A stretch of DNA of 64,000 nucleotides from NCBI GenBank assembly GCA_031551275.1, contig JAVBNX010000014.1, forward strand, positions 1 through 64,000, written 5' to 3'. Each line of letters begins with the position of its first letter. Within the stretch, counting starts at the first letter, position 1. Position numbers and translations under genes: made by a program. Positions 43,910 through 51,126 of the stretch are shown here, in pieces. Source of the DNA: JAVBMJ01 sp031551275. GTDB lineage: Bacteria; Bacteroidota; Bacteroidia; Bacteroidales; Rikenellaceae. Below the pieces are notes generated by a model. That model was given only the letters and a program-made list of their open reading frames with translations, did no database searches and was not told the origin of the DNA.

Positions 43910-45340
43910 ATGAAAAGAGAAGCGTTACTGGCAAGCCTCTCCCTGGCCGCGATAGCGGTCGGGGCAGAGGCCAAGGCCCCGGCCAAGAACAACGTCCTGC
44001 TGATCATTTGCGACGATCTGCGCACCGAGTTGGAGTGCTACAACCATCCGATCGTCAAGACCCCGAATATCAACCGCATCGCCACAAACGGCGTGGTCTT
44101 CGAGCAGGCTTTCTGCAACATCGCCGTCTCGGGCGCATCCCGGGGGAGCATACTGACGGGCCTGCGCCCGACCCGCGACCGCTTCGAGCACTGGAACATC
44201 CGCATCGACAAGCAGGCGCCCGAAGCCGTGACCCTCAACCAGGCGTTCCACGACGCCGGATACTACACCGTTTCCAACGGCAAGATCTTCCACCACCAGG
44301 ACGAAGCCTCCAACAAGTACTGGGACAAGATCATGCCCTACGGATCCCCGCTGGAGTACAGGCGCGGCGACAACATCGAATACCTCGACGAATGGAGGGA
44401 GCAGAGGAAGAAGCGCGGCCTGTTCTACGACGACGCCGACCACCCGGAACAGGACTACCTCGACACCCGCATGGTAACGCAGAGCCTCGAGGACATGAAG
44501 ATGCTGGCCGGCCAGGACAAACCCTTCTTCCTGGCGGTAGGTTTCATACGGCCCCACCTGCCCTTCATCGCCCCGAAAAAATACTGGGACATGTACCCGG
44601 CCGAGAAGATCAGCCTGCCCGACAACTACGTGCTCAAAGAGGGCAACGACATCCCGCAAAAGGCGCTTACCTTCTGGGGCGAGCTGACCGCCTACCGGGG
44701 CACCACCGCGGGGCCGTATCTCTCCGATGAGGCCGCGATCAACATGATCCGGGGCTATTACGCGTGCGTATCGCACATCGACAACCAGATCGGGCGGCTG
44801 CTCGACCAGTTGCAGGCGTTGGGCCTCGACCAGAACACGACGGTGGTCCTGCTCGGCGACCACGGCTGGAACCTCGGCGAGCACGGGATGTGGTGCAAGC
44901 ACTCGATCATGTACACCAGCCTGCACGCCCCGCTGATCATCAGCACTCCCGACGGGTTGAAAAACCACAGGACGAGCCAGATCGTCGAGTACCTGGACCT
45001 CTACCCGACGCTTTGCGATTTCGCCGGCATCAAAAAGCCCAAGCAGCTCGAAGGCGAGAGCCTGATGCCGCTGGTCAAAGACAAAGAGGCCAAAAGCAAG
45101 GGCTACGCCATCGCACGCTGGGAAAACAGCTTTACCTATGTCGACGGCAGCTACTCCTACACCGAGTGGTGGAACAAACAGGACAAGAAGGTCGACGCCA
45201 TGCTGTTCGACCACATCTCCGACCCGGCCGAAAACTACAACGTGGAGAAGAAACCCTGGTACAAGGGAACCGCCGGCGACCTGAACATAAAGCTCAGGGC
45301 GCTACGCGGCAAGGACTTCCTGATCACTGTGGAGCAATAG
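43910..45340 (+). CDS. S1-type sulfatase with serine active site (iduronate-2-sulfatase-like)
   Basis: A 476-residue exported sulfatase. The metal-binding DD is in LLIICDDLR near 35. The formylglycine motif is S74-G-A-S-R78 in AVSGASRGSILTG, so the residue to be oxidised is Ser instead of Cys and would need an anaerobic radical-SAM maturase (anSME). HLPFIAPKKYWDMY and LGDHGWNLGEHGMWCKHS near 325 are typical of the iduronate-2-sulfatase-like subfamily. It would remove sulfate from the oligosaccharides released by the neighbouring lyases. No maturase gene is in the window. Confidence 0.9.
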   Translation: MKREALLASLSLAAIAVGAEAKAPAKNNVLLIICDDLRTELECYNHPIVKTPNINRIATNGVVFEQAFCNIAVSGASRGSILTGLRPTRDRFEHWNIRIDKQAPEAVTLNQAFHDAGYYTVSNGKIFHHQDEASNKYWDKIMPYGSPLEYRRGDNIEYLDEWREQRKKRGLFYDDADHPEQDYLDTRMVTQSLEDMKMLAGQDKPFFLAVGFIRPHLPFIAPKKYWDMYPAEKISLPDNYVLKEGNDIPQKALTFWGELTAYRGTTAGPYLSDEAAINMIRGYYACVSHIDNQIGRLLDQLQALGLDQNTTVVLLGDHGWNLGEHGMWCKHSIMYTSLHAPLIISTPDGLKNHRTSQIVEYLDLYPTLCDFAGIKKPKQLEGESLMPLVKDKEAKSKGYAIARWENSFTYVDGSYSYTEWWNKQDKKVDAMLFDHISDPAENYNVEKKPWYKGTAGDLNIKLRALRGKDFLITVEQ

Positions 45341-45382
45341 GCCAAACCGCACTCCCCACCCTAACGACAAAATCCGACCCAA

Positions 45383-48229
45383 ATGAAAAATATGAACCGG
45401 TTTTTGAAACTTTCGTTTTTTATTCTGCTGTCCGGGGTAATCGCTTGTGCGGACGGGCGGGGAAAGAGCAGTTTGCCTTTGCCTTATCCGGTCGAAACAG
45501 AGCCGGAACAGCTGTACGAACAATTTCGCGACCCCGACAACTCGGCCCGGATGTTCGTGCGCTGGTGGTGGAACGGCAACCGCGTCGATGAGCGGGAGAT
45601 CCTGCGCGAACTCGACGCGCTGAAAGCCGTGGGGATCGGCGGGGTGGAGATCAACCCCGTCGCCTTCCCGCACGAAGCCTGGGATACGCTCGGCAAGGAG
45701 CAGATTCCCTGGCTTTCGGAGCGGTGGCTGAAGATGGTGGAGGTGGCGGCCAAAGGGGCCAAAGAGAGGGGTATGTACTGCGACATGATCGTGGGATCGG
45801 GCTGGCCCTTCGGCGGAGAGTTCCTCACACGCGACGAGCAGATCAAGATGCTGGCCCTCGAAACCCGGGAGTTTACGGGTCCGGCGCAGGTAACGGTCGA
45901 GGTCGAAGAGATCATTGCAAGCGCCCAGCCCGAGATCCACTCCAAGCACGACGACAAACTCGTCGAGTTGACCAATATCCGTCTGGTGCCCTACGATATG
46001 GAGGAATTTACCCCGGGCGAGGAGATCCGTTTCGACAAAAACGCCGGTCAAATCGTCCTGGATATTCCCGAGGGGAGGCACGTGGCTTATTTTACGGTCA
46101 AAATGACGGGCTATATGGCGGTCATCCACGGTTCGCTCGGTTCGCGAGGACCCGTACTGGACCATTACAACGCCGAAGCGGTAAAACTGTTCCTCAACAA
46201 AATGTCGGACGCGCTCAAGGGCGTGTTCGGCCGGATCGGGGACTACATCCGGTCCTTTTTTACCGACAGCCTGGAGCTGGAGGGGGCCAACTGGTGCGAC
46301 GATTTCCCGCAGGAGTTCCAAAAACGCCGGGGGTACGCCCTGGAGCCCTACCTGCCTTTCGTGCTCAGAAAAGTAGGGCACATGGGCGACGAGATCGAAG
46401 GGGCCTACGGGGCGAAACTATCCCCCAAGGCCCGGGAGATCGTCAGCCGGGTACGTTACGACTTCGAGATCACTTTGACCGAGCTCTTCAAGGAACGGTT
46501 CATGGACGTGATGATCGACTGGTGCCATGAAAACGGAGTGAAAGCGCGTATGCAGGCCTACGGCCGCGGGTACGTGCACACCGAATCGACCCTCGAAGTG
46601 GATATTCCGGAGTGCGAGACCTGGCTCTGGAAAGAGAACGGCGTAAGCCTTCCGCCGAGCCTCTCGGGTTTCGGCAGGGGATTCTCGATGTCGAACAAAT
46701 TCGTCTCCTCGGGCGCCAACCTGGGCGGCAACCGGATCGTGAGCTGCGAGGAGAACACCAACACCGCGATGGCGTTCAACGCCACGCTCGAAAAACTGAA
46801 GATCACGGGCGATTTGAGCAACCTGTCGGGAGTAAGCCACTCGATCATCCACGGGTTCAGTTACAGCCCGCCCGAAGCGCCTTATCCGGGTTGGGTAAGG
46901 TACGGGACCTATTTCAACGAACGCAATACGCTTTGGAAATTCTTCCCCCTGTGGTGCGACTACAAAGCCAGGCTGTCGACGGTGTTTTTGAACAGCGACG
47001 TGCAGGCACACATCGCGCTTATGCACCCCATCGCCGATTTGTGGAGCTACCACCAGACCCAACGCGACCCCTTCCCTAAAATGGCCCTGCCCGGTTACGC
47101 CCACTTCCTTTGGGAAGCGGTCAACCAGAACGGGAGCGGATGCGATTACCTGAGCGAGGGGATTCTCCGGGCCTCACGTTTCGAGAAGGGTCAAATCCGC
47201 TACGGCGAGCGCGCCTACAAAGCATTGCTGTTGATGGAGGTCGAAACCATCGCTCCCGAAACGCTGGACGCCATCGAGTCCTACGCCCGTGCGGGAGGAA
47301 AGGTGATCTTCATCGGCAAGCAGCCCTCGAAAGCCCCCGGACTCAACGGAATGGGCGAAACGGGCGCGTCGGTCGCATCGCGCACCGCGGCCCTGAAAAA
47401 GGCGTACCCGAAAACGGTGGTTACCGTTCCGGCCCCGGAATACGACAACCTGTTTGGGTGGTACAAAAACCTCCAGGAGCGTTTCGAACTTACCCCTTAC
47501 GTATCCATCGAGCAGCCCGGCCGCTTTATGAGCCAGATTTACCGCAAGGCGGGCGATATGGATCTCTTCTTTTTCGCCAACTACAACCTGAAAGAGACCT
47601 TTTCGTCGCCCGTTTCGTTCCACGCGGATATGGCCGGGCGCGGGATATGGGAGTGGGACCCCGAAACCGGCGAGAAGCGCCTGCTCGCCCTGGGAACGGA
47701 TGCATTGGAGCTCGACCTCGGCCCCGCGGAGACGAAACTCATCGTGTTGGACAAGGCACCTGCCGGGGCCGCTATCGTTTCCCCCAAGCGACTCCCCTCC
47801 GTTTCCCGCGAAATAACCCCCAGATGGCAGATCACGCTGAACCATTACGACGGGAGTGTGCAGCAGTTAAAGACCGACACATTGTTCAATCTCTGCGGAA
47901 ACGACAAATACCGCGGCTTTGCCGGGCAGATCGTGTATGAAACGAACATTACACTGTCCAACCCCTGCCCGTACATGGAGTTCGACATTCCGAACGGCGT
48001 GTCCGAACTCTACGTCAACGGCAAACAAGCCGGGACAAAATGGTATGGCAGGCACCTTTACGAGGTAGGCGACTACATCCAAAAGGGCGACAACACCATC
48101 AAAATAGTCGTGACCACCACATTGGGAAATTACACGAAATCCCTTACCGACAATCCCATAGCACAGGTATGGATGCGCGGGCAGGATTACTATCCGATGG
48201 GAATGCTTTGCTTCAAAGTGTACGAATAA
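45383..48229 (+). CDS. GH106-like glycosidase, second copy
   Basis: A 948-residue exported enzyme with a lipoprotein-like signal (FILLSGVIACADG). The N-terminal part starts FVRWWWNGNRVDEREILREL, followed by IGGVEINPVAF. The active-site region is FFTDSLELEGANWCDDF near 293-309, aligning with the D-S-W-E motif of the other GH106-like enzyme. A C-terminal jelly roll (VSELYVNGKQAGTKWYGRHL) completes the fold. Overall similarity to the first is modest, so it may cleave a different rhamnoside or related deoxysugar. It is the last gene of the lyase-sulfatase unit, 42 bases after the sulfatase, and is followed by a terminator. Confidence 0.75.
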   Translation: MKNMNRFLKLSFFILLSGVIACADGRGKSSLPLPYPVETEPEQLYEQFRDPDNSARMFVRWWWNGNRVDEREILRELDALKAVGIGGVEINPVAFPHEAWDTLGKEQIPWLSERWLKMVEVAAKGAKERGMYCDMIVGSGWPFGGEFLTRDEQIKMLALETREFTGPAQVTVEVEEIIASAQPEIHSKHDDKLVELTNIRLVPYDMEEFTPGEEIRFDKNAGQIVLDIPEGRHVAYFTVKMTGYMAVIHGSLGSRGPVLDHYNAEAVKLFLNKMSDALKGVFGRIGDYIRSFFTDSLELEGANWCDDFPQEFQKRRGYALEPYLPFVLRKVGHMGDEIEGAYGAKLSPKAREIVSRVRYDFEITLTELFKERFMDVMIDWCHENGVKARMQAYGRGYVHTESTLEVDIPECETWLWKENGVSLPPSLSGFGRGFSMSNKFVSSGANLGGNRIVSCEENTNTAMAFNATLEKLKITGDLSNLSGVSHSIIHGFSYSPPEAPYPGWVRYGTYFNERNTLWKFFPLWCDYKARLSTVFLNSDVQAHIALMHPIADLWSYHQTQRDPFPKMALPGYAHFLWEAVNQNGSGCDYLSEGILRASRFEKGQIRYGERAYKALLLMEVETIAPETLDAIESYARAGGKVIFIGKQPSKAPGLNGMGETGASVASRTAALKKAYPKTVVTVPAPEYDNLFGWYKNLQERFELTPYVSIEQPGRFMSQIYRKAGDMDLFFFANYNLKETFSSPVSFHADMAGRGIWEWDPETGEKRLLALGTDALELDLGPAETKLIVLDKAPAGAAIVSPKRLPSVSREITPRWQITLNHYDGSVQQLKTDTLFNLCGNDKYRGFAGQIVYETNITLSNPCPYMEFDIPNGVSELYVNGKQAGTKWYGRHLYEVGDYIQKGDNTIKIVVTTTLGNYTKSLTDNPIAQVWMRGQDYYPMGMLCFKVYE

Positions 48230-48246
48230 GGCAAACGGAAATAAAT

Positions 48247-48282
48247 AAACACCCAAAACCAAGGTTTTGGGTGTTTATTTTG
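48247..48282 (+). terminator. terminator of the lyase-sulfatase unit
   Basis: AAACACCCAAAACC pairs with GGTTTTGGGTGTTT around AA and is followed by ATTTTG. A similar CACCCAAA/TTTGGGTG terminator stands at 49889. Confidence 0.8.
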
Positions 48283-48293
48283 TAACGGGCTAA

Positions 48294-48325
48294 AATCAGT
48301 CCCGTTTTGTGAAGAAAGCGGGATT
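48294..48325. repeat. imperfect duplicate of the tRNA-Ser 3' end (candidate attachment-site relic)
   Basis: This 32-base block matches 49946-49976, the 3' flank, acceptor strand and T-stem of tRNA-Ser, at all but about four positions plus one indel. GAAGAAAGCGGGATT here aligns with GGAGAAAGCGGGATT there (14 of 15). Both copies follow a CACCCAAA-type terminator. Such duplications are left by elements integrating at tRNA 3' ends. Confidence 0.45.
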
Positions 48326-48493
48326 TGCGCCTCTGCGTAACCGCCTTATAGTCAATGCGTGTAATTTCCGTTCTCAGATATGTTAGCGAATTTGCATCCC
48401 TGATTTTGCGGTCAGCTGCTCAGCATTTCATATCGACACAAATATAGAGATTTTATTTTGAGAAACCAATGGGGATATATAGCATCTGCTCAC

Positions 48494-48884
48494 TTAGCCG
48501 CATTGACCGTCACGATGCAGGGTGTCGTTACCGGCTCTCCCGGCATACACGAGGGTTGTGTCGGCCGTACCCTTGACCCGCTCCATATCCTCTTCGCTGT
48601 GCCGGAGCCCGGATATATACAGATAGGCGCGTGCCGTCTCTTCGTCGCGTACCTTATCGTCCTTGATCTTCTTAATAAGGGGAAGCACGGCTCCATAGTA
48701 TGCATCCAGTTTTTCGCACGGATCTTCCTGGGCGCTGCCTATCATCGAACGTATCTTTTCAACTTTGGCGCTTGTCGAGGCGGGAGTCGCCCGCGATGCC
48801 GCGCACGGAGTCGGTAAGGGTCTGCTGTGCGAAGGCGACGGATGCCATGATGCATACGGCTGCCGATAGAATAAGTCTTTTCAT
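48494..48884 (-). pseudogene. small secreted protein gene broken by a frameshift
   Basis: From the ATG at 48884 the frame gives a clear signal peptide (KRLILSAAVCIMASVAFAQQ) and stops after about 42 codons near 48759. A second frame continues without an obvious break as KVEKIRSMIGSAQEDPCEKL and then a helical, charged domain ending RAGNDTLHRDGQCG. Joining the two frames near 48760-48775 gives a plausible exported protein of about 130 residues. I do not recognise the family. A sequencing error is the alternative to true decay. Confidence 0.5.
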
Positions 48885-49023
48885 AGATAATGGAGCTGAG
48901 ATCCGGAAGTCTGTCGTATGCAAAGATAAACAAATACAGAAAAATAGCGCGGGCCGTTACTGGCAACGCTATAATGTCTCTCTACAATTTCAGTAACCGA
49001 AGATTTTTGCTGATCTGATTGCT

Positions 49024-49155
49024 ATGCAGGGGCAGTACGCCCGTTCGGGCAGCGTACCCGGGCCACCCTGCGACGACATCGACTATCTGGTCAATGATAT
49101 GTTTCGCCTGTTTGATTCCCATATTCCCGGCAACAGTCAGGAGTGGAGTTCCTAA
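49024..49155 (+). pseudogene. gene fragment truncated by the IS3 end
   Basis: An open stretch beginning MQGQYARSGSVPG and running through DDIDYLVNDMFRLFDSHIPG stops only after entering the IS end at 49144 (the stop lies in TTCCTAA). It has no homologue I recognise and no upstream start beyond a stop near 48990. It looks like a leftover piece of a gene interrupted by the insertion sequence. Confidence 0.35.
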
Positions 49156-49432
49156 CTTAGTCCGCGCAAAGAGTTAAGGTTGTTTAATAATCTTAACTTT
49201 GAAAAATGGGAACAAAAAAGGAGTACGACCGTGTGTTCAAGGAGCATGCGGTAAAGATGAGTTACGAACGCAACAACATCAAGGAGCTTGCAGCGGAGCT
49301 TGGTGTCTCCACGGAGCGTCTTTACAAGTGGCGTCGAGAGTACAAGGATCACGGGAGGCGAGCTTCCAGGGTCACGGTATTGAGCGCCTGAGCGAGGAAA
49401 CAGCCTATATCAAAGAATTAACGACACTATAA
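49144..49432 (+). mobile_element. decayed IS3-type element: left end and truncated orfA
   Basis: Starts with TGGAGTTCCTAACTTAG, the same terminus and leader as the copy at 1-140 (inverted), and contains a broken orfA. No orfB and no right end follow; the element gives way to unrelated coding sequence near 49420. It is therefore a one-ended relic. Confidence 0.75.
49206..49432 (+). pseudogene. IS3 OrfA pseudogene
   Basis: The ATG at 49206 reads EYDRVFKEHAVKMSYERN and LGVSTERLYKWRREYKDHG, the OrfA helix-turn-helix. The frame then shifts: it stops at 49391 while an adjacent frame continues as EASFQGHGIERLSEETAYIK before stopping at 49432. About 75 residues remain, without the leucine zipper and all of orfB. 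It is also offset by one base in the A-run after the ATG relative to the copy at the left edge. Confidence 0.7.
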
Positions 49433-49506
49433 CGACTATCTCGTACTTCGACATCCCTACACACGAAACAATCCTTGCCTATCAAAGAGACCTGAACGGC
49501 CCTAAG

Positions 49507-49884
49507 ATGCGAAATGAAATGCGACGGATGCAATTCATTCGGGATATGGCAGCAGTGCAACAATATTATGCCGAACAAGTCAAGGCTTTCTTGGAAAGCA
49601 TACTTGTCCCGGTTCCGATTGCCGCATCCCCCAGCCCAAAACCTCCGCAAGAATACCCGCCTTTACAGACTGCTCCTGCTGATCCTCAGCCAGAAAAACA
49701 TGTATATGGCTTACAAGGCCTGATGGGCCTGCTCCACTGTGGCAAGAACAAGGCCCAGGAGATTGCCAAGGATAAAAGGTTTGCTGAGGCGATATTCAAA
49801 GACGGCAGAAAGCTGATCTTCGATTCCGAAAAGGTCATGGACATCATGAGGCAGTCCAACCAACCCAAGAAGAAGCGTCCATAA
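49507..49884 (+). CDS. DUF3853 family protein (mobile-element associated), start uncertain
   Basis: 125 residues from the ATG at 49507. The C-terminal part (about 65-120) has the DUF3853 helix-turn-helix-like pattern: VYGLQGLMGLLHCGKNKAQE, then F-K-D-G-R-K-L-I-F-D-S-E-K-V. Such proteins accompany integrative and conjugative elements in Bacteroides. The frame is open upstream to 49384, reading SYFDIPTHETILAYQRDL without a start codon, up to the IS relic. The original 5' end may therefore have been lost. Codon use is AT-richer than in the chromosome around it. Confidence 0.6.
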   Translation: MRNEMRRMQFIRDMAAVQQYYAEQVKAFLESILVPVPIAASPSPKPPQEYPPLQTAPADPQPEKHVYGLQGLMGLLHCGKNKAQEIAKDKRFAEAIFKDGRKLIFDSEKVMDIMRQSNQPKKKRP

Positions 49885-49888
49885 AAAA

Positions 49889-49918
49889 ACACCCAAACTG
49901 TTATTTTGGGTGTCTTTT
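49889..49918 (+). terminator. terminator after the DUF3853 gene
   Basis: ACACCCAAA pairs with TTTGGGTGT around a seven-base loop and is followed by CTTTTTG. Confidence 0.75.
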
Positions 49919-49960
49919 TGGGTACTTATTCTACAATTGACTGATAATCAGTCGCATTTG

Positions 49961-50048
49961 CGGAGAAAGCGGGATTCGAACCCACGAAGCCCTTTTGGAG
50001 CTTACGCACTTTCCAGGCGCGCACCTTCAGCCACTCGGTCATTTCTCC
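49961..50048 (-). tRNA. tRNA-Ser (anticodon GGA)
   Basis: The minus strand folds as a class II tRNA: acceptor GGAGAAA (50048-50042) pairs with TTTCTCC (49968-49962). It has a D-arm, the anticodon loop CTGGAAA with anticodon GGA (reads UCC), a long variable arm (TAAGCTCC...GGGCTT region) and the T-arm GTGGGTTCGAATCCC. CCA is not encoded. The 3' end is imperfectly repeated at 48294-48325. Confidence 0.93.
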
Positions 50049-50139
50049 TTTGCGGGTACAAAGATAAGATTTTTTTTATTTCCGTAAAAATCTTTTGGGG
50101 GTATCTTTCATGCGGGATACGAACACGCCCCTTTTTTAT

Positions 50140-50147
50140 TAACTTTG
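50140..50147 (+). promoter_or_regulatory. -7 element (TAACTTTG) for ptb-buk
   Basis: TAACTTTG fits the consensus and gives a leader of about 70 bases to the ptb start at 50223. A weaker TATCTTTC lies at 50102. Confidence 0.45.
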
Positions 50148-50222
50148 TAGGATAAACCCGCTCGCGCCATATCCTGTTGCGGCCGTGCTGTCGCCCCCCT
50201 ATGACCGATTAAAAAACCTTAG

Positions 50223-51125
50223 ATGAAAAAACTATCAGAACTTGTATCCGCAGCCGCTGCCCTGGGCCAAAAGAGGCACGTCGTAGCGGCCTACGCACAG
50301 GATTTCCACACCATAGAGGCGGCTTCTGACGCCGTCGACCAGGGCATTGCCCGCGTCACGTTGATCGGCGAAAAGGCCATCATAGAACAGGTCTGCCGCC
50401 AGGAGAAGATCGACGCCAACAAATTCGAGATCGTCGACATCCTGGGCGACACCGCCTGCGTAGAGCACGCCGTCAGGATGGTCAGCGCGGGCCAGGCCGA
50501 CGTCCTGATGAAGGGCCTGGTCTCGACCGACAAATACATGCGGGGCATCCTCTCCAAGGAGTACGGACTGCTGCCCCCCAAGGGCGTTTTGTCCCACATC
50601 GCGGTAATGGATATCCCGTCTTACGAAAAACTGCTTATTATCAGCGATATCGCCATCATCCCCTACCCCGACCTGAGCCAGAAGGCGGCCATCATCGGCT
50701 ACCAACGGAAGACGGCCGCCGCGATGGGCATCTCGCCCGTCAAGGTCGCCTGCATCGCCCCCACCGAGCAGATGCTGCCCAACATCAAGTCTTGCAGCGA
50801 GGGGGCCATCCTCTCCAAGATGGCCGAGCGGGGCCAGCTGGGCGATGTGATCGTCGAGGGCCCCATCTCGGTCGACGTGGCCATGATGGCCGACGTGGCA
50901 GAGCTTAAAAAGGTGAAGGGAAGCAAAATAGCGGGCGACGTGGACGCCATGCTCTTCGACGACCTGGACGCCGCCAACGTCTTTTTCAAGGCCCTCACCA
51001 AGCTGGCCGGGGCCGAGCTGGCGGGCATCGTCGCGGGCGCCAAAGCCCCCTGCGTGCTCACCTCGCGCGGCGACACGCGCCTGTCCAAGCTCTACTCCAT
51101 CGCCCTGGCCTGCATCTGCGCCTGA
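50223..51125 (+). CDS. ptb: phosphate butyryltransferase
   Basis: A 300-residue cytoplasmic enzyme of the phosphate acetyl/butyryltransferase family that converts butyryl-CoA and phosphate to butyryl phosphate. Family marks include DVLMKGLVSTDKYMRGILSK near residue 97 and the C-terminal IVAGAKAPCVLTSRGDT. Length and the immediately following butyrate kinase gene (one base apart) favour Ptb over Pta. Branched-chain acyl-CoA is a possible substrate as well. Confidence 0.92.
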   Translation: MKKLSELVSAAAALGQKRHVVAAYAQDFHTIEAASDAVDQGIARVTLIGEKAIIEQVCRQEKIDANKFEIVDILGDTACVEHAVRMVSAGQADVLMKGLVSTDKYMRGILSKEYGLLPPKGVLSHIAVMDIPSYEKLLIISDIAIIPYPDLSQKAAIIGYQRKTAAAMGISPVKVACIAPTEQMLPNIKSCSEGAILSKMAERGQLGDVIVEGPISVDVAMMADVAELKKVKGSKIAGDVDAMLFDDLDAANVFFKALTKLAGAELAGIVAGAKAPCVLTSRGDTRLSKLYSIALACICA

Positions 51126-51126
51126 T

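Noticed and set aside
39951..45340. Reading the locus as a plain heparin/heparan sulfate utilisation locus
   Set aside because: Heparinase II/III-type folds alone do not define heparin as substrate, and two GH106-like enzymes with GH105 do not fit heparin. Kept only as an alternative.
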